DNA of 64,000 nt from Amycolatopsis australiensis (GTDB lineage Bacteria; Actinomycetota; Actinomycetes; Mycobacteriales; Pseudonocardiaceae): the NCBI RefSeq assembly GCF_900119165.1, contig NZ_FPJG01000006.1, forward strand, positions 3,472,001-3,536,000. Reading direction: 5' to 3'. This document shows, in pieces, positions 52,888 to 61,816 of this stretch (its first letter is position 1; the number at the start of each line of letters is the position of its first letter). The position numbers were made by a program, and so were the translations under genes. The notes under the pieces are model-generated. The model was not told where the DNA came from. It searched no databases and saw only the letters and a program-made list of their open reading frames with translations.

Positions 52888-55509
52888 GTGACCGAGAACG
52901 CTCCGCAGCAGACCACCGACCTTCCGGGTGCCTGGGACCCGGCCGCCGAGGAAGCACCGCTGTACGACCGCTGGGTAGCGGCCGGGTACTTCACGGCCGA
53001 CGCTTCGTCGGGGAAGCCGCCGTTCTCGATCGTACTGCCGCCACCGAACGTCACCGGCAGCCTGCACATGGGCCACGCCCTCAACCACACGCTGATGGAC
53101 GCGATGAGCCGCCGCCGTCGCATGCAGGGCTACGAGGTGCTGTGGCTGCCGGGCATGGACCACGCGGGCATCGCGACGCAGAACGTCGTCGAGCGCCAGC
53201 TGGCGGGCGAGGGCCTTTCGCGCCACGACCTGGGCCGGGAGAAGTTCGTCGAGCGCGTCTGGGAGTGGAAGGCCGAGTACGGCGGCAAGATCCTCGGCCA
53301 GATGAAGCGCCTCGGCGACGGCGTCGACTGGTCGCGTGAGCGGTTCACCATGGACGAGAACCTGTCCAAGGCCGTCCAGACGGTGTTCAAGAACTTCTAC
53401 GACCAGGGCCTGATCTACCGGGCCGAGCGGATCATCAACTGGTGCCCGCGCTGCCAGACGGCGCTGTCGGACATCGAGGTCGACCACAACGACGACGACG
53501 GCGAGCTCGTGTCGATCCGCTACGGCGACGGCGACGGCGCCATCGTCGTGGCCACCACCCGCGCGGAGACGATGCTGGGCGACACCGCGGTCGCCGTCCA
53601 CCCGGACGACGAGCGGTACGCGCACCTGGTCGGCACCGAGGTCGAGCTGCCGCTGACCGGCCGCCGCATCCCGATCGTGGCGGACAAGCACGTCGACCCC
53701 GAGTTCGGCACCGGCGCGGTCAAGGTCACCCCGGCGCACGACCCGAACGACTTCGAGATCGGGCGGCGGCACGACCTGCCGATGCTGACGATCATGAACG
53801 AGCGCGCCGAGATCACCGCGCCGGGGCCGTTCGAGGGGCTCGACCGGTTCGAGGCGCGCCCGGCTGTGGTCGCCGCGCTGCGGGAGGCGGGCCGGATCGT
53901 CGCGGAGAAGCGGCCGTACGTGCACGCGGTCGGGCACTGCTCGCGTTGTGACACGGTGGTCGAGCCGCGGCTGTCGCTGCAGTGGTGGGTCAAGGTCGAG
54001 GAGCTGGCCAAGCTGGCCGGCGACGCGGTCCGCGACGGCCGGACGAAGATCCACCCGCCGGAGCTGGCCAAGCGCTACTTCGACTGGGTCGACAACATGC
54101 ACGACTGGACGATCTCGCGCCAGCTGTGGTGGGGGCACCGGATCCCGGTCTGGTACGGCCCCGGCGGCGAGGTCGTGTGCGTCGGCCCCGACGAGCAGCC
54201 GCCGTCCGGCGAGGGCTGGACGCAGGACCCGGACGTGCTGGACACCTGGTTCTCGTCCGGTCTGTGGCCGATGTCGACGCTGGGCTGGCCGTCCGCCACC
54301 GAGGACCTGGCTCGCTTCTACCCGACGAGCGTGCTCTCGACCGGCTACGACATCCTGTTCTTCTGGGTCGTCCGGATGATGATGTTCGGCGTGCACCAGA
54401 TGGACGGCAAGCAGCCGTTCGACCACGTGTACCTGCACGGCCTGATCCGGGACGCGAACGGCAAGAAGATGTCGAAGTCGCGCGGCAACGTGATCGACCC
54501 GCTGGAGTGGATGGACGCCTACGGCGCGGACGCGACGAGGTTCACCCTGGCCCGCGGCGCCAACCCGGGCGCGGACATGGCACTGGCCGACGAGTGGGCG
54601 GCGGGGTCCCGCAACTTCTGCACGAAGCTGTGGAACGCGACGAAGTTCGCGATGATGAACGGCGCCTCGGTCGCTGATCCCTTGCCGCCGGCTGCTTCAC
54701 TGACCGAAGCCGATCGCTGGATCCTCGGCCGCCTCGGCGCACTGGTGTCCGAAGTGGACGGCCTGTTCGAGGACTTCCAGTTCGCGAAGGTGGCGGGCGC
54801 GCTCTACCAGTTCACGTGGAACGAGCTGTGCGACTGGTACCTGGAACTGGCGAAGGTCCAGCTGTACCAGGGCGACGACGCCCGCGTCTCGGCGACCCGC
54901 GCGGTCCTGGGCCATGTGCTGGACACGGTCTTGCGGTTGCTGCACCCGTTCATCCCGTTCATCACGGAGAAGCTCTGGACGGCCCTGACGGGCGGCGAGT
55001 CGCTGGTGATCGCGGCGTGGCCGGCCCCGGACCTGTCGTTCGCCGACGCGGAGGCGGACGCGCGGATCGCGGACGTCCAGAAGCTGGTGACGGAGATCCG
55101 CCGTTTCCGGGCGGACCAGGGGCTCAAGCCGGGCCAGAAGGTGGCGGCCAGGCTGGCGGGCTACACGGGCGGCCACGAAGAGGCGGTCCGGTCGCTGGTC
55201 CGGCTGACGGGGCCCGCGCCGGACTTCGCGGCGAGCGCGTCGCTGGAGGTGGCCCTGTCGGCGGGCGTGGTGACGGTGGAGCTGGACCTGTCGGGAGCGG
55301 TCGACGTGGCGGCCGAGCGCAAGCGCCTGGAGAAGGACCTCGCGGCGGCGCGCAAGGAGCTGACCCAGACGGAGGCGAAGCTGGGCAACGAGGCGTTCAT
55401 GGCGAAGGCCCCGGAGCACGTCGTCGAGAAGATCAAGGTCCGCAAGGAAACGGCAGTGGCGGACATCGACCGCATCACCACGCGGCTGGCCGCCCTTCCG
55501 GCTTCCTGA
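52888..55509 (+). CDS. valS: Valyl-tRNA synthetase
   Basis: An 873-residue class I aminoacyl-tRNA synthetase that loads valine on its tRNA. The HIGH motif reads HMGH at residues 60-63 ([14 protein letters not shown]) and KMSKS is at about 527 ([14 protein letters not shown]). The editing domain, with [19 protein letters not shown] at its border, and the C-terminal coiled coil ([20 protein letters not shown]) are present. GTG 52888 gives the expected N-terminus. A TAGACT -10 lies 8 nt upstream, so no leader and no T-box is possible. The terminator at 55520-55557 follows. Confidence 0.97.
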   Translation: MTENAPQQTTDLPGAWDPAAEEAPLYDRWVAAGYFTADASSGKPPFSIVLPPPNVTGSLHMGHALNHTLMDAMSRRRRMQGYEVLWLPGMDHAGIATQNVVERQLAGEGLSRHDLGREKFVERVWEWKAEYGGKILGQMKRLGDGVDWSRERFTMDENLSKAVQTVFKNFYDQGLIYRAERIINWCPRCQTALSDIEVDHNDDDGELVSIRYGDGDGAIVVATTRAETMLGDTAVAVHPDDERYAHLVGTEVELPLTGRRIPIVADKHVDPEFGTGAVKVTPAHDPNDFEIGRRHDLPMLTIMNERAEITAPGPFEGLDRFEARPAVVAALREAGRIVAEKRPYVHAVGHCSRCDTVVEPRLSLQWWVKVEELAKLAGDAVRDGRTKIHPPELAKRYFDWVDNMHDWTISRQLWWGHRIPVWYGPGGEVVCVGPDEQPPSGEGWTQDPDVLDTWFSSGLWPMSTLGWPSATEDLARFYPTSVLSTGYDILFFWVVRMMMFGVHQMDGKQPFDHVYLHGLIRDANGKKMSKSRGNVIDPLEWMDAYGADATRFTLARGANPGADMALADEWAAGSRNFCTKLWNATKFAMMNGASVADPLPPAASLTEADRWILGRLGALVSEVDGLFEDFQFAKVAGALYQFTWNELCDWYLELAKVQLYQGDDARVSATRAVLGHVLDTVLRLLHPFIPFITEKLWTALTGGESLVIAAWPAPDLSFADAEADARIADVQKLVTEIRRFRADQGLKPGQKVAARLAGYTGGHEEAVRSLVRLTGPAPDFAASASLEVALSAGVVTVELDLSGAVDVAAERKRLEKDLAAARKELTQTEAKLGNEAFMAKAPEHVVEKIKVRKETAVADIDRITTRLAALPAS

Positions 55510-55519
55510 GGTTGTTTCG

Positions 55520-55557
55520 CAAGGCCCGGTGCTCCCCTTGCGGAGTGCCGGGCCTTG
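55520..55557. terminator. Terminator between valS and the LysR gene
   Basis: CAAGGCCCGG (55520-55529) pairs perfectly with CCGGGCCTTG (55548-55557), with a further CTCC/GGAG pairing inside, followed by GTTTTCC. It lies between the convergent stops at 55509 and 55567. Confidence 0.78.
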
Positions 55558-55566
55558 CCGTTTTCC

Positions 55567-56454
55567 TCAGCCGGTCTCCGTAGCCCGCGCGGCTTCGATC
55601 AACGCCACCACCTCCGGTGTCACGCGCCGGTCCGCGGGTGTCGCCAGGTACGTCTGCATCCGGGGTGCCGGGTCCGTCAACGGCCGGAACGTCACTCCCG
55701 GGATCGGCAGCAGGTTCGCGTGCGCCCGGTAGAACACCGTCCAGTGTGGACGGCCGAAGCCCAGTGTGCCGAGCGTGTCCTGGGCCGTCGTGAATTCCTT
55801 GCCCAGCACCGGTTCGAAGCCCGCCTCGCGGCAGCAGGACACCACCAGGTCGTACAACGGCCGGTTCCGGGACGGCGGGCTCAAGCGCGCCGGAAGCGAG
55901 GCCAGCGCGGCGAACGGCACCACCGGGCCGGCCGCCAGCGGGTGCGACGAAGGCAGCGCCACGACCACCTCGTCCGTCCACAGGGGAGTGAAGTCGAGAC
56001 CCGCGGACGGCCAGGAGCCGCGCACGATGGTCGCGTCCAGGGATCCGTCGCGGACCCGCTGCAGCCGCTCGGCCGTCGGCGCGTGGACCAGCTCCAGCTG
56101 AGCCGGAGGCGCCAGCCGGGCGAACGCGCCCAGCAGCACGTCCAGCCGGTCGCCCAGCCCCTCACTCGTCCCCAGCCGCAGCGGAGAACGCGACTCGCGG
56201 AACTCCGACACCGCGTCCGAAGCCCGGCCGGCCGCCGCCAGGACCGCTCGCGCGTGCGGCAGGAACCGCTGGCCCGCCTCCGTCAGCGAGACGCTGCGTG
56301 TCGTCCGGCCGAACAGCGTCACCCCCAGCTCGCGTTCCAGCCGCCGGATCTGCTGGCTCACCGCCGGCTGCACGATGTGCAGCCGCTCCGCCGCGCGGCC
56401 GAAGTGCAGCTCCTCGGCCACCGTCACGAAATACCGCAGCTGACGCAGCTCCAC
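55567..56454 (-). CDS. LysR-family transcriptional regulator
   Basis: A 295-residue regulator. The winged helix covers residues 1-60 (ELRQLRYFVTVAEELHFGRA then AERLHIVQPAVSQQIRRLER). The effector-binding domain follows, with LRLGTSEGLGDRLDVLLGAF and AALASLPARLSPPSRNRPLY. GTG 56454 is chosen from GGGGG placed 7 nt upstream. It is divergent from two tandem alpha/beta hydrolase genes, which it probably controls. GATCGTGATC (56476-56485) is a small inverted repeat in the divergent region. Confidence 0.9.
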   Translation of the reverse strand: MELRQLRYFVTVAEELHFGRAAERLHIVQPAVSQQIRRLERELGVTLFGRTTRSVSLTEAGQRFLPHARAVLAAAGRASDAVSEFRESRSPLRLGTSEGLGDRLDVLLGAFARLAPPAQLELVHAPTAERLQRVRDGSLDATIVRGSWPSAGLDFTPLWTDEVVVALPSSHPLAAGPVVPFAALASLPARLSPPSRNRPLYDLVVSCCREAGFEPVLGKEFTTAQDTLGTLGFGRPHWTVFYRAHANLLPIPGVTFRPLTDPAPRMQTYLATPADRRVTPEVVALIEAARATETG

Positions 56455-56541
56455 CGCCGGCCCCCATTCATCATCGATCGTGATCAGTGTAGGAGCGGCT
56501 CGCCCATCGGAAAACGTGCCCCGGATCGGCAGGCTCACGGC

Positions 56542-57306
56542 ATGCCTCACCTGAACGTCAACGGAACCCGGCTGCACTACGAAGACGCCGGCACCGGACC
56601 GGCCCTGCTGTTCGTGCACGGCTGGGGGACCAGCGGCCGCGTCTGGCAGTCGTGCCTGCCGGACCTCGTCCGCGACCACCGGGTCGTCACGCTCGACTGG
56701 CGCGGCTGCGGCCGCTCCGATCACCCCGCCGACGGCACCACGATCGCCGGGATCACCGCCGACCTCGCCGCGGTCGCCGAGACCCTCGCCATCAAGCCCA
56801 CCGTCGTCGGCTCCAGCATCGGCGGCGTCTTCGCCACCGAGCTGGCCCTCGCCCGGCCCGAGCTGGTCGAGCGCGTCGTCGCCGTCGACAGTCCCGGGTA
56901 CTGGCCGAGTGCCGGCATGCTCGACAAGGTGCTCGACCTGCGGAAACGGCTGGTCGACGACCGTGCCGGCACGCTCGAGGGCTGGGTGCCGAACTGGTTC
57001 GCGCCGGGCACCGCGCCCGGGCTCGTCGCGTGGACCGTCCGCCAGCTGCTCGACTCCGGCGTCTACATCGACGAGCTGTTCACCGAGTGCACCACCTACG
57101 ACCCGCGGCCCCGGCTGAAGGACCTGACCGTCCCGATCACGTATGTGCACGGCGAGCTCGACGCCGAGATCCCGCTCGAAGTCCCGCGCGCCTGCGCCGC
57201 CGAGACGCCCGGCGCGCGCGTGCACGTCCTCGCCGGCTGCGGGCACGTGCCGCACCAGGAGAACCCGCGCGCCTTCACCGCCACCCTCCGGACCCTCACC
57301 GCCTGA
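56542..57306 (+). CDS. Alpha/beta hydrolase 1
   Basis: A 254-residue hydrolase. The oxyanion motif is LLFVHGWGTSG, the nucleophile Ser is in VVGSSIGGVFA (GSSIGG, about residue 94), the acid is in THVHGELDAEIP-like YVHGELDAEIP, and the His is in LAGCGHVPHQEN. The sequence resembles C-C bond hydrolases or haloperoxidase-like enzymes. Its neighbour 8 bp downstream encodes a similar enzyme. Control by the divergent LysR protein is likely. Substrate unknown. Confidence 0.88.
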   Translation: MPHLNVNGTRLHYEDAGTGPALLFVHGWGTSGRVWQSCLPDLVRDHRVVTLDWRGCGRSDHPADGTTIAGITADLAAVAETLAIKPTVVGSSIGGVFATELALARPELVERVVAVDSPGYWPSAGMLDKVLDLRKRLVDDRAGTLEGWVPNWFAPGTAPGLVAWTVRQLLDSGVYIDELFTECTTYDPRPRLKDLTVPITYVHGELDAEIPLEVPRACAAETPGARVHVLAGCGHVPHQENPRAFTATLRTLTA

Positions 57307-57313
57307 AGGAACC

Positions 57314-58096
57314 ATGCCCGAAGTGACGTACAAGTCCGCTGCCGTCCACTACGACCGCACCGGCGACGGTCCCGCGCTGCTCCTGCTGCACGGCACCGCC
57401 GCGTCCTGCGAGCAGTGGGGCCCGCTGACCGCGAAGGCCGGCGGGTTCACCGTCCTGGCCCCCGACTTCCCCGGCTCCGGCCGGACCATCGACGACGGCG
57501 GCCCGATCACCGTCGAAGACCTCGCGGGCCAGGCCGAAGCGGTCCTGGACCACGCGGGGATCGAGCGGGCGCACGTCGTCGGGCACTCGCTCGGCGGCGT
57601 GGTGGCGGCGCACCTGGCGGGCACCCGGCCGGCCCGCGTGCGCTCGGCGGTGCTGCACGCCGCGTGGCCCGTGACCGACGTCCGCCAGGACGCCGAGTTC
57701 CGCTACTGGCTCGACCTGCTGGCCCACGGCGACGCGACGTTCGCCCGCATGCTGCCGCTGATGGCGTTCGGCCCGCGGTACTGGGAGCAGGCCACGGCCG
57801 AGAGCAACGAACAGCTGGTCAAGACCCTCGAAACGATGATCCAGCCGGGCGCGGCACGGCAGATCGAGGCCGACCGGGCCGTCGACGTGCGCCCGGTGCT
57901 CGGGCGGATCACGGCGCCGGTGCTGGTGCTGGCCAGCACACACGACCGGCTGATCACGGCGCAGCAGCAGCGCGAGCTGGTCGCGGCGATCCCGCACGCG
58001 CGAGCCGCCGAGATCGACGCGGGCCACGGCGCGCCGGCCGAGCTGCCGGACGAATTCGCCCGGCTGGTGCTGGACTTCGTGGCGGAGCAGACCTGA
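57314..58096 (+). CDS. Alpha/beta hydrolase 2
   Basis: A 260-residue paralogue of the preceding gene. LLLLHGTAASCEQWGP is the oxyanion region; the nucleophile Ser is in HVVGHSLGGVVAAHL (GHSLGG), the acid in VLASTHDRLITAQQ, and the His in EIDAGHGAPAELP. ATG 57314 follows GAAGGAACC. The two hydrolases share an operon and probably a pathway, for example successive steps on one ester or dione, but the window has no other pathway enzyme. Confidence 0.88.
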   Translation: MPEVTYKSAAVHYDRTGDGPALLLLHGTAASCEQWGPLTAKAGGFTVLAPDFPGSGRTIDDGGPITVEDLAGQAEAVLDHAGIERAHVVGHSLGGVVAAHLAGTRPARVRSAVLHAAWPVTDVRQDAEFRYWLDLLAHGDATFARMLPLMAFGPRYWEQATAESNEQLVKTLETMIQPGAARQIEADRAVDVRPVLGRITAPVLVLASTHDRLITAQQQRELVAAIPHARAAEIDAGHGAPAELPDEFARLVLDFVAEQT

Positions 58097-58150
58097 GGTT
58101 CGAAGACATGGCGGCGGAGGCTGCAGCGCCGGAGGGCTGGGGGACGGGCT

Positions 58151-58786
58151 TCAGCCGCCAGCCGGGTCACCGTCGCCCCGCTCACGGTAAGTGATCAGCG
58201 TGCGCCAGAACAGCAACGGCTTGACCGTGCTGCCGGGCAGCAGCCGGGCCGACTCGCGGCGGACCTCGGCGACCGTGGGGAACCGGGCCAGCGTCGGTGC
58301 CTGCGGGCCGCCGTCGACGCCGCCGTTGAGCTGCTCGCCCGCGTACACGACCAGCCGCGCCACCGCGTTCAACGGCACGGCCGCCAGCTCGCGCGCCCAG
58401 TCCACCGGGCTGCTCGGCCGGGCCGGGGTGAGCACCACGAGCACGCCGCCCGGTACCAGCGCGCGGCGCAGCTTGGCGACCGTTTCGAACGGCATGTGGT
58501 GCAGCGACGCCAGGCACGAGATGTAGTCGTAGTGCCCCTCCGGCAGGGGGTCGGCGGTGATGTCGGCCTGCCGGTAGACGATCTCGCCCGGGCCCGGCGA
58601 TCCCAGGCCCGCCGCCGCCTCGACCATCGCCGCCGAGACGTCGACCGCCTCCACCGCCATGCCGGTCGCCGCCAGCCGCCGCGCGAACCGGCCGGTGCCG
58701 CACCCGACGTCCAGCGCGATGCCGGGCCCGGGCGGCAGCAGGTCCAGCAGCAGCGGGTGGTAGTGGTCGTTGTGGTTGAACGGCAT
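58151..58786 (-). CDS. SAM-dependent class I methyltransferase
   Basis: A 211-residue methyltransferase. Motif I is IALDVGCGTGRFARRLA (about residues 22-38), the acidic motif is VEAVDVSAAMVEAAAG, then IVYRQADITADPLPEG and DYISCLASLHHMPFETVAK. ATG 58786 begins MPFNHNDHYHP, a common start for this group; an upstream GTG is in frame. The acceptor is unknown. It is divergent from folC. Confidence 0.87.
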   Translation of the reverse strand: MPFNHNDHYHPLLLDLLPPGPGIALDVGCGTGRFARRLAATGMAVEAVDVSAAMVEAAAGLGSPGPGEIVYRQADITADPLPEGHYDYISCLASLHHMPFETVAKLRRALVPGGVLVVLTPARPSSPVDWARELAAVPLNAVARLVVYAGEQLNGGVDGGPQAPTLARFPTVAEVRRESARLLPGSTVKPLLFWRTLITYRERGDGDPAGG

Positions 58787-58814
58787 GCGTCGAGAGTGCC
58801 ACTCCGCACGCACG

Positions 58815-58820
58815 TAGACT
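58815..58820 (+). promoter_or_regulatory. -10 element of folC
   Basis: TAGACT at 58815-58820, about 40 nt before the GTG start, the same hexamer as before tig and valS. A ribosome site GGAGGAG lies at about 58848-58854. Confidence 0.45.
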
Positions 58821-58859
58821 CGGAAGGCAAGCCGAAAACCCCAGGCCGGAGGAGAGTCA

Positions 58860-60515
58860 GTGCCGCAGGATGAGACAGGTCGCAAGCCGGACCTGTCGGA
58901 TCTCGACAGCTTCGCGGGCGTCGACGAACTGGGGACGTCGGGCTACGAGGAGTCCGACGACCACGACCCCGAGCTGGACGTCCGCGACACCGCGTTCGAG
59001 GCCGGCGGCGGGGCGCGCGGCGGCATCGGCGGCGTCGGGCAGCTGGGCGACAACCTCGCCACCGGCCCGGTCCCCGACCTGACCGTGCCCGCGGACGCCG
59101 AGCTGCACGAGCTCGACGACCAGGGCGAACCCGAGGTCCACGGCGACCCGGACGGGCCCGAGGCGCGGCGCGAGCTGCTCGCCGTCGAGGCCGAGCTGAA
59201 CCAGCGCTGGCCGGAGACGAAGATCGAGCCGTCGCTGGCCCGCATCTCCGCGCTGACGCAGCTGCTGGGTGAGCCGAACCGCGGCTACCCCGTGCTGCAC
59301 GTCGCCGGCACGAACGGCAAGGGCTCCACCGCCCGGATGATCGACGCGCTGCTGACCCGGATGGGCCTGCGCGTCGGCCGCTACACCAGCCCGCACCTGC
59401 AGCTGGTCACCGAGCGGATCGCGCTCGACGGCCGGCCGATCTCCGCCGCGCGCTACGCCGAGCTGTGGCACGACATCGCGCCGTACGTGTCCATGGTGGA
59501 CGGTGCGGCCGCGGACGGTGTCGCGATGAGCAAGTTCGAGATCCTCACCGGGATGGCGTTCGCCGCGTTCGCCGACGCGCCCGTCGAGGCGGCCGTGCTC
59601 GAGGCGGGCCTCGGCGGCGCCTGGGACGCCACGAACGTCGCGGACGCCGACGTCGCCGTCATCACTCCGATCGGCCTCGACCACGTCGAGTACCTGGGTC
59701 CCGACGCGGTGAGCGCGGCGCGCGAGAAGGCCGGGATCATCAAGCCCGGCTCGGTCGCGGTCATCGCCGAGCAGGACTCCGAGGTGCTCAAGGTGCTGCT
59801 GGAACGCGCCGTCGAGGTCGACGCGGCGGTCGCCCGCGCCGGCAGCGAGTTCGGCGTGCTGGAGCGCGAGGTGGCCGTCGGCGGGCAGCTGCTGAAACTG
59901 CAGGGCCTGGGCGGGGTGTACGACGAGATCTTCCTGCCGCTGCACGGCGCCCACCAGGCCGCGAACGCCGCGCTCGCGCTGGCCGCCGTCGAGGCGTTCT
60001 TCGGCGCGGGCAAGGACAAGCAGCTGGTCGTCGAGGCCGTCCGCGAGGCGTTCGCCGAGGTCGAGACGCCGGGACGGCTGGAGCGGGTCCGCTCGGCGCC
60101 CACGGTGCTGCTCGACGCGGCCCACAACCCGCACGGCGCCCACGCGCTCGCCACGACCGTCGCCGAGGAGTTCGCCTTCCGCCGCCTGGTGGCGGTGGTC
60201 GGCGTGATGGCCGAGAAGGACGCCCACGGCATCCTCGACGCGCTGGAGCCGGTGGTCTCGGACATCGTCGTGACGCGCAACTCGTCGCCGCGCTCGATGC
60301 CGCTCGAAGAGCTGAACCAGCTCGCGATCTCGGTGTTCGGCGAAGACCGCGTGGTCGCCGAGACCGACCTGGAGACGGCGATCGAGACGGCGATCGCGCT
60401 GGTGGAGACCCCCGAAGACCCCGAAGAGCCGCTGGCAGGCGGCGGTGTCCTCGTCACCGGCTCGGTGGTCACCGCGGGCGAGGCGCGCACGCTGTTCGGG
60501 AAGGAACCGGCATGA
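58860..60515 (+). CDS. folC: Bifunctional folylpolyglutamate/dihydrofolate synthase with acidic N-terminal extension
   Basis: A 551-residue Mur-ligase-family enzyme that adds glutamate to folates. The ATP-binding loop is VLHVAGTNGKGSTARMIDAL (about residues 144-163); YTSPHLQLVTERIALDG, VLEAGLGGAWDATNV and LLDAAHNPHGAHALA are the other signatures. The first 100 or so residues are an acidic, low-complexity extension (DSDD/EESDDHDPELD type) absent from the usual enzyme of about 450 residues. GTG 58860 follows GGAGGAG. The stop overlaps the DUF4233 start by 4 bp. Confidence 0.95.
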   Translation: MPQDETGRKPDLSDLDSFAGVDELGTSGYEESDDHDPELDVRDTAFEAGGGARGGIGGVGQLGDNLATGPVPDLTVPADAELHELDDQGEPEVHGDPDGPEARRELLAVEAELNQRWPETKIEPSLARISALTQLLGEPNRGYPVLHVAGTNGKGSTARMIDALLTRMGLRVGRYTSPHLQLVTERIALDGRPISAARYAELWHDIAPYVSMVDGAAADGVAMSKFEILTGMAFAAFADAPVEAAVLEAGLGGAWDATNVADADVAVITPIGLDHVEYLGPDAVSAAREKAGIIKPGSVAVIAEQDSEVLKVLLERAVEVDAAVARAGSEFGVLEREVAVGGQLLKLQGLGGVYDEIFLPLHGAHQAANAALALAAVEAFFGAGKDKQLVVEAVREAFAEVETPGRLERVRSAPTVLLDAAHNPHGAHALATTVAEEFAFRRLVAVVGVMAEKDAHGILDALEPVVSDIVVTRNSSPRSMPLEELNQLAISVFGEDRVVAETDLETAIETAIALVETPEDPEEPLAGGGVLVTGSVVTAGEARTLFGKEPA

Positions 60516-60898
60516 CCACGCAGAAGCCGAAGGATCCGATGAAGGGCTTCCGCGGCGTGATGTCGGGGACGCTGATCCTGGAGGCGATCACGGTCGCCCT
60601 CGCACTGCCGGTGGTCGACAAGTTCGGGGGCGGGATCAGCACGGGCACCGGCTGGACGGTCGTCGCGGTCGCCGTGGTCCTGGTGCTGACCTGCGGGTTC
60701 GTCAAGCGGCCGTGGGCGGTGCCGTTGATCCTCGCCCTGCAGGTGGTGCTGATCGCGCTCGTGTTCTGGCTGCCCGCGATCGCCGTGATGGGCGTGCTGT
60801 TCCTGGCGGTGTGGCTGTGGCTGCTGTGGCTGCGCCGCGACGTCGCCCGCCGGATGGCGGCCGGCACCCTGGCGAGCCAGCAGCAGCCCCAGCCCTGA
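60512..60898 (+). CDS. DUF4233 membrane protein
   Basis: A 128-residue protein with four helices (SGTLILEAITVALALPVV, WTVVAVAVVLVLTCGFV, AVPLILALQVVLIALVFW and AVMGVLFLAVWLWLLWL). The DPMKGFRGVMSGTLILEA start is the DUF4233 signature. ATG 60512 overlaps the folC stop (ATGA). This partner of folC is conserved in actinobacteria, with unknown function. The ndk gene that often comes next is absent here. Confidence 0.88.
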   Translation: MTTQKPKDPMKGFRGVMSGTLILEAITVALALPVVDKFGGGISTGTGWTVVAVAVVLVLTCGFVKRPWAVPLILALQVVLIALVFWLPAIAVMGVLFLAVWLWLLWLRRDVARRMAAGTLASQQQPQP

Positions 60899-60902
60899 CC
60901 CG

Positions 60903-61173
60903 TCAGAGGTAGTCGCCGCCCGCCACGTCGTCGAGCAGCGCCGGGTGACGCGGCGCCCAGCCGAGCAGCTCCCGCGTCCGGACGCTGGAGACGGGCGCGT
61001 CGAAACCGTGGACCGTGGCCGTGAACGGGCTCGCGAAGTGCCCGGCGGCTTCTTCCGGGGGCAGGGAGACCGCGGGCAGGCCCAGGCCGTCGGCGATCCT
61101 GCGGAACGGGACGTTCTCGGCCGCGCCGTGCAGCACGCTCCCGGCCGGAACCGCCGGTGCCGGAGACGTGCAT
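60903..61173 (-). pseudogene. Internally deleted SDR (NAD-dependent epimerase-like) gene
   Basis: An AGGAG site and ATG 61173 start MHVSGTGGSGRER, close to the Rossmann N-terminus MHVFVTGGSGFIG of extended SDR proteins. About 12 codons later the sequence jumps, in another frame, to VLHGAAENVPFRRIADGLGL and ends SSVRTRELLGWAPRHPALLD, which is the usual C-terminus. Some 200 residues, including the YxxxK active site, are missing. The promoter and divergent TetR gene remain. The 77 residues from GTG 61136 could still be made but would have no catalytic site. Confidence 0.72.
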
Positions 61174-61187
61174 GGAGAACTCCTGTG

Positions 61188-61208
61188 TAGCGACAGTGAC
61201 TGACGCTA
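61188..61208. promoter_or_regulatory. 21-bp TetR operator between the SDR relic and TetR gene
   Basis: The arms TAGCG-A-CAGT (61188-61197) and ACTG-A-CGCTA (61199-61208) mirror each other around G61198 with a single mismatch pair. It lies 15 bp before the ribosome site-ATG of the relic and just before TAGGCT (61213-61218), a -10 that ends 6 nt before the TetR GTG. A single TetR dimer here would block both promoters. Confidence 0.7.
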
Positions 61209-61224
61209 TCGGTAGGCTGACGGG

Positions 61225-61794
61225 GTGCCACGCAGCGGAGAAGAAGCGCGCCGCCGCCTCCAGCAGGCGGCCCTGGAGCTGTACCGGGAACGCGGGTTCG
61301 ACCAGACGACCACGGCGGAGATCGCCGCCCGGGCCGGCGTCACCGAGCGCACGTTCTTCCGGCACTTCCCGGACAAGCGCGAAGTGCTCTTCGGCAACGA
61401 AGCAGCGCTACGCGACGAGCTGATCGAGTCGGTGGCCGACGTGCCCGCGGGCGCCGAGCCGCTGGAAATCCTGCTGCACGCGTTCCGGAAAGCCGGCCGC
61501 GTCCTCGTGGACAACCGGCCGTTCTCCGAACCCCGGATGGCGGTCATCGCCGCGACGCCCGCGCTGCGCGAGCGCGAGCTGGCCAAAGCCGCGTCGATGA
61601 CCGAAGCCCTGGCGGAGGCGCTGCGCCGGCGCGGGGTCGCCGCCCGGCTGGCCGGGCTGGCCGCCCACACCGGCTGGGCGGCCTTCCACCACGCCATCCT
61701 GGCCTGGCTCGAAGACTCCTCGCGGACCCTGGACGAGCACCTGACCGGAGCCTTCGCCGACTTGCGCGCCCTGGCGGCGAAGGCGGGCGGCTGA
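61225..61794 (+). CDS. TetR-family regulator beside the SDR relic
   Basis: A 189-residue TetR protein. The helix-turn-helix is TTTAEIAARAGVTERTFFRH then FPDKREVLFGNE (residues about 29-60); ligand domain follows. The GTG at 61225 is 6 nt from TAGGCT, so the message is probably leaderless. Its probable target, the divergent SDR gene, is broken, so the regulator may have lost its role or control genes elsewhere. Confidence 0.87.
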   Translation: MPRSGEEARRRLQQAALELYRERGFDQTTTAEIAARAGVTERTFFRHFPDKREVLFGNEAALRDELIESVADVPAGAEPLEILLHAFRKAGRVLVDNRPFSEPRMAVIAATPALRERELAKAASMTEALAEALRRRGVAARLAGLAAHTGWAAFHHAILAWLEDSSRTLDEHLTGAFADLRALAAKAGG

Positions 61795-61816
61795 GCGCCC
61801 GCCTTCGCCGGCGGCC

